From Muribaculaceae bacterium (GTDB lineage Bacteria > Bacteroidota > Bacteroidia > Bacteroidales > Muribaculaceae): 35,293 bases of DNA. Made by a program: the position numbers and the translations under genes. Shown here one piece after another: positions 24,007-33,547 of the stretch (position 1 is the first letter of the stretch; every line of letters starts with the position of its first letter). The notes below the pieces were generated by a model, which had not been told where the DNA came from, searched no databases, and was given only the letters and a program-made list of their open reading frames with translations. The stretch is from positions 1 to 35,293 of the forward strand of contig JAGAUV010000070.1 in assembly GCA_017620635.1 (NCBI GenBank), in the 5' to 3' direction.

Positions 24007-26478
24007 TTACTGGTATATTAAATTAGTTGTTACCTTTGCGTTCGCGTCGCTCCTGAATCGAATCCATCTGGCCTGGAAATCATCAGGAAAATTGAAACTG
24101 TATTTCTCGCCGGCTTTCAGCGACACGCTCTTGTATTTCATCCAGTCGCCGTTGCCGCTCGGATCTGCCTCTATTGTAATTTCTACCGGCGAATCCGATT
24201 CCATTTCAAGCTCGCGTTTGTCATAGAAACCTATCAGATAAGGATCTGACACGTCGCCGGCACTTACCATGGCATCGATCCAGGGACCACCCTCGCCGAC
24301 GGGTTTACCAAACGCCCATATGTCGTCGATGTCTCCTGCCCACAGAGCGGCCTTACCATCGGCCGAACGTATGATATGCGGATTATCGGCTTTAATATCA
24401 TCGATACCGGTAATCAGGAATAGACCACGATAAGTGGCATAGTCGTTGAGAGCTATATCGCTCGAGGCCACCGGCCGTATTTTAGCAAAGCCATCGGCAT
24501 TTTCGGCCGGCAATTCAAAGAACGTGCCCATGCAGGAAAACATATCGCGCTCTGTAGCTATCTCTCGGCACACACGACTTTCGCCCTTGTCGGTCATCTG
24601 TGCCATTTCGCGGCAGGTTATAGGCAGACGCCAGCGGCGACCGCGGTCATCAACGATAAGTACCGATCCACGTTCTATCGTAAACGGCTGTTTGAGAATC
24701 GCCATACGGTCTTTGATATAATATTCTGTGGGGACATCGCTCTTGGCTACAAGATTCATGTCGCCGTCGAGTTCATAATAGCCGACATCCTTTGTCTTGC
24801 CGTTCTTATCCATTCTGTTCACAAGGATACCGAGAGCCCGGCGATTATCGGACAATGGCCACATAAGACCTCCCGTGCGTTCATTCGACGAGCTACGTGC
24901 AAGGCCGGCCATAAGAGCGTCATCGCCTTGCTCGTAATTGTTTGTGCCGGTATAAGAGAAACCGGCTGTGGCCTTGGTGTCGCTGTCGCTTACCACTCTT
25001 ATCCACTCGCCTTTTTGGTTTGACGGGACTGAATAGGCTACACTCTCCCCTGCTCCGATGCGAAACGACTTGATCGTTCGCCATGATCCCTTGCCGTTTA
25101 TATCGGCCTGCAGTGTAAATTTTACCTCTTTGTCGCCGTCATTTTTCAGCCACGCCATGCGCTTGTTCCATCCGGCAAAAAGGAAAGGCTCGGAAGGAAC
25201 ACCCTTCCTGACATATTCATTAGCCCACACCTGCCCCTCGGCTGTAGTAGCGCCGAGTCTGTCAGGACGATCGGACGATGTAAACCAGAGATTGCTGTTC
25301 GACTGGCCGGGGCCGGCTATGCCTCCTTTGAATTTACGGGTATTCAAGAACTCGCTTTTGGCAGTCACATCGCAGCCGAATACAATTCCGTCATTGTAGC
25401 CTGCGAAATCGCCTATCACTTTGAGATAGGCTCCTCGCGGACGTATTCCCTTCGTGTTGGAAGCATTGAAAGAAGATGGGAAACGCCAGAACATGCCATG
25501 CATGGTCATAAGATAGTCGGGATTTGAATCACTGCCTACATTGCGTATTCGGGGCCATTCCGTGTTCCAGCCATGAGCGCCATCGTAGGAGTGACTCGCT
25601 TTGGGCAGGCGGTAAAAACTCCAGCCCGTCCCGGAATCACGACACGCCAGTATGACAGACTTGGCATCCCAGCCCAATGCCCAGATTGGATCAGACATAG
25701 GGTTCTTATTGCCTTCAATGCCACCGGGCCCTGTTACCTCTGTAAACTGACAACGGCGCACGATTGTCCAGTCCTTGCTCTTGCCGTCCCACTCGGCAAG
25801 TACTCCGGCTTCGATAAACGGATTGGTCAGCGCTTCCTGACAGCCCTCGCCATTGTTTGAATACACCATTACACCCTGACCGGAGTAGAAACCTTTGCCA
25901 TGTACACCGGGCAAGAGGTCGTTCCCGGGGCCATAACCTTTATGCCCTTTCTGCGATATATGGTTACCGTCAGGAAAAATCTCCTTGACGGCAAGTGTGT
26001 TGACATCGACATCATAGAATCCCTCTTCCATCGTGGCATACATAATCTTGCCTTCCGGATCTGTCAGATGTCGGGCATTGCCGGTGTGGCGGCCCGGCAT
26101 TGTTTTATAATCTATTACTCTTACCTTTCCATTACCGTCAATGGCATACGGGCCGATAAAAAGCTGATTGCTCTCACGATGTATCATTCTGTTGGCCGGG
26201 GTGCCTCCGATACTCTCGCTGTGCACGATCACACTTTTGTCTGGCTTGATCTCATACAATTTGTCACTTGACCCGTCGGGACAATGCGGAGCATATGTTA
26301 CCACCCACAGACTGCCGGCCCATGGCACAACGGCTCCTGTGCCGCATTCTCCTTCATTATTATAATAAGCGATATGGGGATAGATGCCTGAATATTCCGG
26401 ATATTCCGCTCTCACGCCCATAGACGACAGGCAAATGACTGCGACCGTAATAAATCGCGAGATGTTAAAATGATTCAT
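24007..26478 (-). CDS. Large secreted protein of unknown function with a duplicated C-terminal module
   Basis: This 823-residue protein has a signal peptide (about 1-24) and begins its mature part with EYPEYSGIYPHIAYYNNEG. Recurrent strand-turn patterns ending in aromatic residues (about 40-420) suggest a beta-propeller. A module at about 395-508 recurs at 710-822: both contain a SxP(F/Y)L...KR start, a GxGxW loop, a KS...AGE strand and a WIR..SD strand, with about a third of aligned positions identical by eye. I recognise no glycoside hydrolase or lyase signature. It is the first gene of the susC/susD operon, so a surface or periplasmic glycan-binding or glycan-cleaving role is inferred from position only. 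Confidence 0.75.
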   Translation of the reverse strand: MNHFNISRFITVAVICLSSMGVRAEYPEYSGIYPHIAYYNNEGECGTGAVVPWAGSLWVVTYAPHCPDGSSDKLYEIKPDKSVIVHSESIGGTPANRMIHRESNQLFIGPYAIDGNGKVRVIDYKTMPGRHTGNARHLTDPEGKIMYATMEEGFYDVDVNTLAVKEIFPDGNHISQKGHKGYGPGNDLLPGVHGKGFYSGQGVMVYSNNGEGCQEALTNPFIEAGVLAEWDGKSKDWTIVRRCQFTEVTGPGGIEGNKNPMSDPIWALGWDAKSVILACRDSGTGWSFYRLPKASHSYDGAHGWNTEWPRIRNVGSDSNPDYLMTMHGMFWRFPSSFNASNTKGIRPRGAYLKVIGDFAGYNDGIVFGCDVTAKSEFLNTRKFKGGIAGPGQSNSNLWFTSSDRPDRLGATTAEGQVWANEYVRKGVPSEPFLFAGWNKRMAWLKNDGDKEVKFTLQADINGKGSWRTIKSFRIGAGESVAYSVPSNQKGEWIRVVSDSDTKATAGFSYTGTNNYEQGDDALMAGLARSSSNERTGGLMWPLSDNRRALGILVNRMDKNGKTKDVGYYELDGDMNLVAKSDVPTEYYIKDRMAILKQPFTIERGSVLIVDDRGRRWRLPITCREMAQMTDKGESRVCREIATERDMFSCMGTFFELPAENADGFAKIRPVASSDIALNDYATYRGLFLITGIDDIKADNPHIIRSADGKAALWAGDIDDIWAFGKPVGEGGPWIDAMVSAGDVSDPYLIGFYDKRELEMESDSPVEITIEADPSGNGDWMKYKSVSLKAGEKYSFNFPDDFQARWIRFRSDANAKVTTNLIYQ

Positions 26479-26551
26479 TTAAGATATTAGATTTAGATAA
26501 GGTAATGTGATATATAGTTATACACACCAACTTCTAAAATATCCCGAAAAA

Positions 26552-26565
26552 AATAAGCGCTTATT
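26552..26565. promoter_or_regulatory. Palindrome resembling a LacI-family operator
   Basis: AATAAGCGCTTATT is a perfect 14-bp palindrome with the AAnCGnTT core of LacI-family operators. It lies 74 nt upstream of the first gene of the susC/susD operon. A second inverted repeat, GCTTGC (26585-26590) and GCAAGC (26605-26610), lies just upstream. I find no TAnnTTTG box between the palindrome and the gene. Confidence 0.45.
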
Positions 26566-26640
26566 ATTCCCTTGACCCTTATTAGCTTGCGACTATTTAT
26601 GCCGGCAAGCGCACGGTGGGGGCAAGTATGCGGACAGACA

Positions 26641-26678
26641 TAAAAATAAAGGCGGATTGTGCTCACGCATGATCCGTC
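26641..26678 (-). terminator. Probable terminator of tRNA-His
   Basis: On the - strand, CGGAT and ATCCG form the base of a hairpin with an inner TGC/GCA stem, followed by a T-rich tail (TTTATTTTTA). It begins 33 nt after the tRNA. The stem is interrupted, so the call is moderate. Confidence 0.45.
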
Positions 26679-26710
26679 TTCGAAGGGGAATAAATGAATG
26701 TTATTTGTTG

Positions 26711-26785
<75 letters not shown>

Positions 26786-26800
26786 ATCTGTTTTGCGGTG

Positions 26801-26832
26801 CAAAGTTACGACTTTTTATCGGTCTGTGCAAA
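26801..26832 (-). promoter_or_regulatory. Promoter of tRNA-His
   Basis: On the - strand, TAACTTTG (26801-26808) is preceded by TTGC at a 19-nt spacing (26828-26831) or TTTG at 20 nt (26829-26832). It ends 15 nt before the tRNA. Confidence 0.75.
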
Positions 26833-26898
26833 TATTTTTTTGAAAAATTTTCACACCAATCCGCGCCGGCCATAGCTTTGCGCCGCATTACCAATTAC

Positions 26899-28239
26899 TT
26901 AGACTAATTTGAAGGGGCGACGATACTCGTAGTGGTACAGGCGGTGTGCACGCGCTTCGGGATCGTTGATAAACGAACGGGTGGCCGGATCCCACTTAAC
27001 CGGGCGTTTGAGCTCGGTGGCGATGTTGGCAAGGCAGCACAGGGTGTTTGTACTATTGCCCACCTCTACGGGAGCGACGGGATTCTCGCGTGAGCGTACG
27101 CAGTCGATAAAGTTCTGCATATGCGGCGAGCTGACCTCGTACGAGCCTTTTTCCTGACGGCTCTTGTCTTCAGCCTTGGCAAGCAGTTCGGGATCGAAGC
27201 ACTCGATATAGCCGCGTGATACTTTGAGCCAGCCTTTAGTACCGATAAACTGTATACCCTGGCCGCCTTCCTCGCGGTAAGGCTGCTCGGTCATCACGAT
27301 ACCGTTCTGATACTTCATGGTCAGGTATTCGGCGCCGTCATAGCCTTTGGGTATATACTCGCAGGGAGCGGAACCGTCCATGCCTATTGCAGCCTGGGCG
27401 ATATCAAACATGTGTGCGCCCCAGTCGGCGGTATAGCCGTTGCCGGTCTCGCAGTACCAGCGCCATGCACCCCAGAGCTGCTCGTTCTTTTCGGGCTCGA
27501 GCTCGATGGGAGGACAAAGGTCGGGATGATAGTGGATCTTCGGGTCGTTGAGCGGACCGAGCCACATATTGAAGTTGAGGGTAGCCGGTACGGGCTGTTC
27601 GGGGAGGTTGAACGGTGTTGGAGGATCGCCCACCTTGGCGTAGATTTTCTCAATATGTCCGAGAGCGCCTTCGCGTACGAGTGCGATAGCTTTCTGGAAC
27701 TCGCCGCTTGAGCGCTGCTGGCTGCCTACCTGGAGCACGCGGTTGTTGTTGCGCACGGCCTTTACCATCTCCTCGCCCTCGCGGATTGTGAATGCGAGAG
27801 GCTTCTGGATATATACGTCCTTGCCGGCCTGGCAGGCATGTATCGCTGTCAGGGCATGCCAGTGGTCAGGAGTAGCGATCGATACTGCGTCGATGTCCTT
27901 GCGGTCGAGCAGATCTTCATAAAATTCATACAGATCGCAGCGCTGGGGCTGTGCGGAGTTCTTCTGCCATCCTTCGACACGGCGTTTGAAGCGTGCAAGC
28001 TTCAGTTGGTCCACATCACATCCGGCGACAACCTGCACACCGGGGCACTGTGTAAAACTCGAGAAGTCATATAGACCCTGCTGGCCAAGACCTATGAAGC
28101 CCATTACCACCCTGTCGCTCGGTGCGATGCGCTGGCCGTTGATCTTCCAGCTCGGCAGTATTGTAAGCCCCACAAGACCCAAAGCCGACAGCCCGAGAAA
28201 CTCTCGGCGAGTCATGCCTTTTTTCTTTTCTTCACTCAT
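26899..28239 (-). CDS. Tat-exported Gfo/Idh/MocA-family oxidoreductase
   Basis: This 446-residue protein has a twin-arginine signal (TRREFLG, Arg11-Arg12) and then a Rossmann domain with MGFIGLGQQG (46-55), the IATPDHWHAL segment (121-130) and QKP (145-147, the usual EKP motif). The C-terminal half is the alpha/beta substrate domain of the family. Tat export implies folding with bound NAD(P) before crossing the membrane. Known relatives oxidise or epimerise sugars, and some are GH109 glycosidases or glycoside 3-oxidoreductases. The ATG at 28239 is chosen because it directly precedes the Tat signal. Single gene, next to tRNA-His and the SusC/D locus; substrate unknown. Confidence 0.9.
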   Translation of the reverse strand: MSEEKKKGMTRREFLGLSALGLVGLTILPSWKINGQRIAPSDRVVMGFIGLGQQGLYDFSSFTQCPGVQVVAGCDVDQLKLARFKRRVEGWQKNSAQPQRCDLYEFYEDLLDRKDIDAVSIATPDHWHALTAIHACQAGKDVYIQKPLAFTIREGEEMVKAVRNNNRVLQVGSQQRSSGEFQKAIALVREGALGHIEKIYAKVGDPPTPFNLPEQPVPATLNFNMWLGPLNDPKIHYHPDLCPPIELEPEKNEQLWGAWRWYCETGNGYTADWGAHMFDIAQAAIGMDGSAPCEYIPKGYDGAEYLTMKYQNGIVMTEQPYREEGGQGIQFIGTKGWLKVSRGYIECFDPELLAKAEDKSRQEKGSYEVSSPHMQNFIDCVRSRENPVAPVEVGNSTNTLCCLANIATELKRPVKWDPATRSFINDPEARAHRLYHYEYRRPFKLV

Positions 28240-28290
28240 TGTATTATCTTTAGGTTTCGTTAAGGTTTTCGACTGTTTTCTATCTGAGAG

Positions 28291-28298
28291 CAAATATA
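28291..28298 (-). promoter_or_regulatory. -7 box upstream of the Gfo/Idh/MocA gene
   Basis: TATATTTG on the - strand matches the -7 consensus, 51 nt before the ATG. The position 19 nt upstream has no TTTG, so only half of the promoter is convincing. Confidence 0.4.
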
Positions 28299-28383
28299 AA
28301 CATTTTCCCTGACAATCATATCACATTCCATAAAAAATCTTCACAATCGCAAGCAAACATGCCATATCTGCCAACAAAATATA

Positions 28384-28426
28384 TAGCGGAAGCGCCCCGG
28401 TCGGCATGACCGGGGCGCTTGCTATA
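28384..28426 (-). terminator. Strong stem-loop terminator after nuoN
   Basis: A 13-bp GC-rich stem (28390-28402 with 28408-28420) closes a 5-nt loop and is extended by a further 6 bp (TATAGC/GCTATA) across a 2-nt bulge. On the - strand it follows the nuoN stop by about 25 nt and runs into TATATATTTTG. Confidence 0.8.
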
Positions 28427-28449
28427 GAAAATTTGTCAAAGTCTTATTG

Positions 28450-29928
28450 TCAACCGATAAAGAATGCGTTCATCGGGCTCACTGCGGTAAGGTCGAGCAG
28501 GCTGCTGTAGAAGAAACTTACAATACCGAGCACGAGGATGCCGCCGACAGTAATCCAGAGGCCGAGGCGTTCGCTGCAGGCCGAGCGGAAGGTGGGCACC
28601 ACACATTCGTCATCGCTTATAAACATAGCCTTTACTACCAGGAGGTAATAGTAGAGCGACACGATAGTGTTGATCAACGCAATGAGCACAAGCACATAGA
28701 TCGCTACTGTGCCATGGTTGATAGCGCCGGTAAAGATAAAGAACTTCGAGAAGAATCCGGCAAAAGGAGGGATACCGGCCAGAGAGAACATGGCAAGCAT
28801 CATCGCTACCGACAGACGGGGATTGGTCTTGTAGAGACCGCGGTAATCGTCCATCGACACCTTGCCTGTCGCATTCTCTATAGCGCCTATCACGCCGAAG
28901 GCTGCGAGGTTGGAGAAGATATAGACAAGCACATAGTACATCAGCGCCGCCATACCCATGGCATTGTAGGCGATAACACCGAGCATGATATAACCGGCCT
29001 GCGAGATCGACGAGAAGGCAAGGAAGCGCTTCATGTTGCGCTGGCGGATAGCGAAGAGGTTACCGATTGTGATAGTGAGGATGATCAGGGCGTAGAGCAT
29101 CCACTCCCATATCTGCGAGTAGAGTGCGCCGAAGACCTGGCTCATCACTACAAGGAACGCGAATGCCGTGGCGCCTTTCGATATTACCGAAAGATAGCTT
29201 GTGACCGATGTGGGCGCGCCCTGATATACATCGGCGGTCCAGAGGTGGAAGGGTACGAGCGACAGCTTGAAACCGATACCGGCGATCACAAAGGCTATTG
29301 CCATTACAAGCATGGTGTTGCACTCGGCGGTAAGAGCGAAGTAGATGTCGTTGAAGTACATCGAGCCGGTAAGGCCATAGACAAACGACAGACCCATCAT
29401 GAAGATAGCCGACGAGAACACTGCGGTAAGAATGTACTTCACGGCAGCCTCGTGGCTCTCATAACGGTTTTTGTCGAGAGCGACCATTGCGGCAAGAGGA
29501 AGAGAAGCGCACTCAAGACCGATGACGAAAAGGAGGAAGTGACGGCACGAAATCATCAGATACATACCGAAGAGAGTCACAAGCAGAAGCTCGTAGAACT
29601 CGCCGCGGCGCATCGTCATGGCCTCGCTGTTGGTCCATTTGATCGACTGGATAAGCACTATCACTACGCCTACATTCAGGATATTCTTGATCGCGGCCAT
29701 TACCGGCGATGTGGCGTACATGCCGGCGAAAGCCGATATATCGCCCGAAGGTGCCAGGCAGTAGCTGCAGAATCCGCCAAGGGTAATGAGCAGCATAAGC
29801 ACTGTTGTGAATACGGGCAGGCCTTTCTGAGCCCCTCGTGGCATGAAGGTGTCGTAGAGGAACACCAGCAGGAAAACGACCAGCAGGCCGATTTCTTGCT
29901 TCATAGCTAAAAACTGTGAGTAATCCAT
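28450..29928 (-). CDS. nuoN: NADH-quinone oxidoreductase subunit N
   Basis: This 492-residue polytopic protein is one of the three antiporter-like proton-pumping subunits of respiratory complex I. The segments SRHFLLFVIGLECASLPLAAM (near 130), VPFHLWTADVYQGAPTSV (near 225) and the Lys/Glu pattern in helices 5, 7 and 12 are family hallmarks. Length is normal. It is the last gene of the nuoI-N block, 20 nt after nuoM, and is followed by a strong stem-loop. Confidence 0.95.
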   Translation of the reverse strand: MDYSQFLAMKQEIGLLVVFLLVFLYDTFMPRGAQKGLPVFTTVLMLLITLGGFCSYCLAPSGDISAFAGMYATSPVMAAIKNILNVGVVIVLIQSIKWTNSEAMTMRRGEFYELLLVTLFGMYLMISCRHFLLFVIGLECASLPLAAMVALDKNRYESHEAAVKYILTAVFSSAIFMMGLSFVYGLTGSMYFNDIYFALTAECNTMLVMAIAFVIAGIGFKLSLVPFHLWTADVYQGAPTSVTSYLSVISKGATAFAFLVVMSQVFGALYSQIWEWMLYALIILTITIGNLFAIRQRNMKRFLAFSSISQAGYIMLGVIAYNAMGMAALMYYVLVYIFSNLAAFGVIGAIENATGKVSMDDYRGLYKTNPRLSVAMMLAMFSLAGIPPFAGFFSKFFIFTGAINHGTVAIYVLVLIALINTIVSLYYYLLVVKAMFISDDECVVPTFRSACSERLGLWITVGGILVLGIVSFFYSSLLDLTAVSPMNAFFIG

Positions 29929-29948
29929 TGCAATTTATACTGAGGGGT

Positions 29949-31475
29949 TTACATGCCTAGCACGCGGAAGATCTCGGGCGTGAAGGTGGTATTGATCAGA
30001 TTATTGAAGAAGTTGGGGAAGCAACCGATGGCTGCGACACAGAGGATCAGTGTCACTGTCGAGAGGCGTTCCCACCATGTGGCGTCGGTAAGTGTGCGGT
30101 GATGGTCGTCGTAGACCGGACCGAAGAGCAGCTTGCCGACAACTCGCAGGATATACACCGCGGTAATAACGATCGAGCAGCAGGCGATGATGGTAAAGAC
30201 AAGCTTGAGCGAACCTGCTCCGGCGAGATACTCTGCCATACCGGCCTTGAACGAACCTACGAAGATCGTCATCTCAGCCACGAAGCCGCTGAGGCCGGGG
30301 AGACCGAGCGATGCCATACCGGCAATCACATAACATACCGACAGGTAAGGCATGATCTGCATCATACCGCCCATCTGGGTAATCTCACGTGTGTGTGTAC
30401 GGCCATAGATCATACCGATCAGGGCGAAGAAGAGAGCTGTCATAAGACCGTGCGAGAGCATCTGCATGATAGCGCCCGTCATGGCTGTGGAGTTGAGCAT
30501 CAGGATAGCGAAGAGCACAAGACCGCAGTGCGAAACCGACGAATATGCGTTGATGTATTTGAGGTCGGTCTTGACGCAGGCGCAGAAGGCACCGTAGACA
30601 ACCGAGATACCGGTCAGGATAAGGAAGATGAACGACAGCTCCTTGGCGGCGAAAGGCATCAGGTAGATGGCCACGCGGAAGCAGCCGTAACCGCCGAGCT
30701 TCATAAGAACGCCGGCATGAAGCATCGACACCGCTGTGGGGGCCGAGGCATGGCCGTCGGGGCTCCAGGTGTGGAAGGGGAACATAGCGCCCAGTACACC
30801 GAAACCGACAAAGGTCATCGGGAAGAGGAACTGCTGCCAGCCATGGGGGATAGCGTCATACGCTGCGATCTCGAGGATGTTCCAGGTCAGCTGGCTGCCT
30901 TCGGGTGCCGAATGGTAGTAGATGCCGATAAGGCCGAGCATCAGGAATGCCGAGCCGCCCATAAGCATCAGCGTCAGCTTCATGGCCGAATAGTTCTTGC
31001 GGCCCGAACCCCATACACCGATGAGAAGATACATAGGGATAAGAGCGACCTCATAGAACATGAACATTGTGAACAGGTCCACCGAGATAAAGAAGCCGAA
31101 CACACCTGTCGACAGAAGGATAAGCCAGAGGAAGAACTCCTTGGGCTGCTGGATAGTCCATGAGGCGAAAGAGCCGGCAAAGACTATAAACGACGACAGG
31201 ATGAGCATAGCTATCGAGATACCGTCGACACCGACGGCGAGATTGATATGCAGGGGAGCGAACCACGACCACGAGCCCGTGAAGAGCATGGGGTCGTTGT
31301 TACCGGTAGCGCGTATGGCCAGGTATTCTACCAGCACATATACCGACAGTGCAAGCAGGGCGGTAGAACCGGCTACGGCAACGGCGCGTATCTGCTTGAT
31401 ATTGCGGCACAGGCCCAGGCCGGCAAGCATGATTACCGGTATTACCACAAAATAGATTAATATATTGGAAAACAT
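29949..31475 (-). CDS. nuoM: NADH-quinone oxidoreductase subunit M
   Basis: This 508-residue polytopic membrane protein is the second antiporter-like subunit of complex I. The FMFYEVALIPMYLLIGVWG segment carries the conserved helix-5 Glu, and FPFHTWSPDGHASAPTAVSMLHAGVLMKLGGYG spans the helix 7-8 signature. It sits between nuoL (35-nt gap) and nuoN (20-nt gap) in the usual order. Confidence 0.96.
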   Translation of the reverse strand: MFSNILIYFVVIPVIMLAGLGLCRNIKQIRAVAVAGSTALLALSVYVLVEYLAIRATGNNDPMLFTGSWSWFAPLHINLAVGVDGISIAMLILSSFIVFAGSFASWTIQQPKEFFLWLILLSTGVFGFFISVDLFTMFMFYEVALIPMYLLIGVWGSGRKNYSAMKLTLMLMGGSAFLMLGLIGIYYHSAPEGSQLTWNILEIAAYDAIPHGWQQFLFPMTFVGFGVLGAMFPFHTWSPDGHASAPTAVSMLHAGVLMKLGGYGCFRVAIYLMPFAAKELSFIFLILTGISVVYGAFCACVKTDLKYINAYSSVSHCGLVLFAILMLNSTAMTGAIMQMLSHGLMTALFFALIGMIYGRTHTREITQMGGMMQIMPYLSVCYVIAGMASLGLPGLSGFVAEMTIFVGSFKAGMAEYLAGAGSLKLVFTIIACCSIVITAVYILRVVGKLLFGPVYDDHHRTLTDATWWERLSTVTLILCVAAIGCFPNFFNNLINTTFTPEIFRVLGM

Positions 31476-31510
31476 CTTTTTACTGATTTTTATGTGTTTG
31501 CACAGTCATG

Positions 31511-33541
31511 TTAGATTAAGCAGAGTACTGTGACACCGCCCAACAGAAGGACTCCGACAAGATAGTACCATACATACATCTGGATCTGGCCCGACTGCAG
31601 AGGCTTGATTGCCTCGGAAGCCTTGTTGGTCATGGTGGCGAAAGCGTCCATCGTGCCGTCGATGATATGACGGTCGAACCATGCAAGCGGACGGCAGACG
31701 CATCCGAAGATGATGCGGTGGGTAATAAACATGTAGAGCTCGTCGAAATAGAAGCGGTGGTAGCACCAGGTCCAGAGTGCCGGAAGCGCGTTCTTGAACT
31801 TGGCAGGAAGATTGTTTTCCTTGCGGTACATCACTGTGGCGAGACCGATAGCGAGGAGGGCTACGATAAGGCTTATCGCGGCGACGCTCCAGTCAAGAGC
31901 CTTGAGGTTGGTAAAGAAATCGACTTCGCCGAACATCGGATGACCGTTCCATGTTACCAGATTGCCGAAAGGCACGAAACCGGCAACGCAGCTCACTGCG
32001 GCAAGGATAACCAGCGGTGTGGTCATTGTCCAGGCCTGGTCGTGGGGCTCGTGGTGGCCTTCGGGTGTCTTGTGCTCTTTCCACCAGAAGATGAGGTAGT
32101 AGAGACGGAACATGTAGAAGGCGGTAAGACCGGCTACTGCCGACATCCATACATACCACAGAGTCGACTGGCCGAAGCAGGCTGTCAGGATCTCGTCCTT
32201 GGAGAAGAATCCGGCAAAAGGTATGATACCGGCTATGGCGAGACAGCCGATAAGGAATGCGATATGGGTTATCGGCATATGCTTGCGGAGGCCGTGCATC
32301 TCTGTGTAGTTGTTCGACCCGATTGCGTGGATGATAGCACCGGCGCAGAGGAAGAGCAGAGCCTTGAACATAGCGTGTGTAAAGAGGTGGAACATCGAGG
32401 CCATATAGCCCAGACCGTGGTGGAACTCGGGGCGTGCGACGCCGAGCGATACCATCATGAAGGCGATCTGCGATATTGTCGAGAAGGCGAGCACACGCTT
32501 GATATCAAGCTGTGTGCAGGCTACCATGGCGGCATAGAGAGCTGTCACGGCACCGACTACCACGATGATATTGAGAGCCGCTTCTTCCATAAGGTAAAGA
32601 GGGAAGAGACGGGCCACGAGGTATACACCGGCAACAACCATGGTAGCGGCGTGGATAAGAGCCGATACCGGGGTGGGACCTTCCATAGCGTCGGGAAGCC
32701 AGATGTGGAGAGGCATCATTGCCGACTTGCCCATGCCGCCCATGAAGATCAGCACGAGAGCCCATGTGAGCACCGATGCGCCCATAAATGTGGGAGCAGC
32801 GCTATTGGCGAAGATACCCTTGATATACTCGGCCGTACCGAGGTTGACCTGGCTGACACCGGCCATACCCTCTACGGGTATCGAGGTAAGCTCGGTAAAA
32901 TTGAATGTACCGGTATACCACGACAGGGTAAGGATACCGATCAGGAAGCCGAGGTCGGCGAAACGGGTAACGATAAAGGCCTTCTTCGATGCCGACACCG
33001 CGCTCGGTTTTGTATAGTAGAAACCGATCAGCAGGTAGGACGAAGCACCCACGAGCTCCCAGAAGATATACATCTGGAAGATGTTGGGAGCGACTACCAA
33101 GCCGAGCATCGAGAAGCTGAAGAGCGACAGGAATGCGTAGAAACGCTGGAAGCCGTGCTCGAACACGCCGTGGTGGTCGCGCATATAGCCCATGCTGTAG
33201 AGATGCACCATAAACGAGATGGTGGTAATGACTACAAGCATCATGGCCGATATAGGATCAAGCAGGAAGCCCAGTTTGATTACAAGTGTGTCGGTAAACT
33301 GCAGCCAGGTCTGGTCGAAGACAAGATACTGCAGGCGTTCGCCGGCTCCGTTGACAAAGATATCTGCACCGGAGAAGAAATATTGGAATGCCGTATAGTA
33401 GGCCAGCACCAGGACGGTGCCCATGCCGAGTGTGCCCAGGATACCGGCCAGCTTATGTGTCATCTTCATGCCCGTAAGGCCGAGGAAGATAAACATAAAC
33501 AGCGGTATGGCCAGAATTAGGATAGGAATCGTAACGTCCAT
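31511..33541 (-). CDS. nuoL: NADH-quinone oxidoreductase subunit L
   Basis: This 676-residue protein is the distal antiporter-like subunit of complex I, with the long lateral helix at its C-terminus. FWELVGASSYLLIGFYY carries the helix-5 Glu and the HIWLPDAMEGPTPVSALIHAATMV segment the helix 7-8 signature; HLFTHAMFKALLFLCAGA marks the second half. It starts 6 nt after nuoK. A long antisense open frame over most of it is a codon-bias shadow. Confidence 0.97.
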   Translation of the reverse strand: MDVTIPILILAIPLFMFIFLGLTGMKMTHKLAGILGTLGMGTVLVLAYYTAFQYFFSGADIFVNGAGERLQYLVFDQTWLQFTDTLVIKLGFLLDPISAMMLVVITTISFMVHLYSMGYMRDHHGVFEHGFQRFYAFLSLFSFSMLGLVVAPNIFQMYIFWELVGASSYLLIGFYYTKPSAVSASKKAFIVTRFADLGFLIGILTLSWYTGTFNFTELTSIPVEGMAGVSQVNLGTAEYIKGIFANSAAPTFMGASVLTWALVLIFMGGMGKSAMMPLHIWLPDAMEGPTPVSALIHAATMVVAGVYLVARLFPLYLMEEAALNIIVVVGAVTALYAAMVACTQLDIKRVLAFSTISQIAFMMVSLGVARPEFHHGLGYMASMFHLFTHAMFKALLFLCAGAIIHAIGSNNYTEMHGLRKHMPITHIAFLIGCLAIAGIIPFAGFFSKDEILTACFGQSTLWYVWMSAVAGLTAFYMFRLYYLIFWWKEHKTPEGHHEPHDQAWTMTTPLVILAAVSCVAGFVPFGNLVTWNGHPMFGEVDFFTNLKALDWSVAAISLIVALLAIGLATVMYRKENNLPAKFKNALPALWTWCYHRFYFDELYMFITHRIIFGCVCRPLAWFDRHIIDGTMDAFATMTNKASEAIKPLQSGQIQMYVWYYLVGVLLLGGVTVLCLI

Positions 33542-33547
33542 AATGCT

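Noticed and set aside
28447-29910. 487-residue open frame antisense to nuoN
   Set aside because: It mirrors nuoN exactly, has no hydrophobic or domain pattern, is rich in His/Glu/Arg as expected for the complement of membrane-protein codons, and nuoN itself is unmistakable.
31667-33520. 617-residue open frame antisense to nuoL
   Set aside because: Same reason: a codon-bias shadow of a clear membrane protein, with no recognisable domain.
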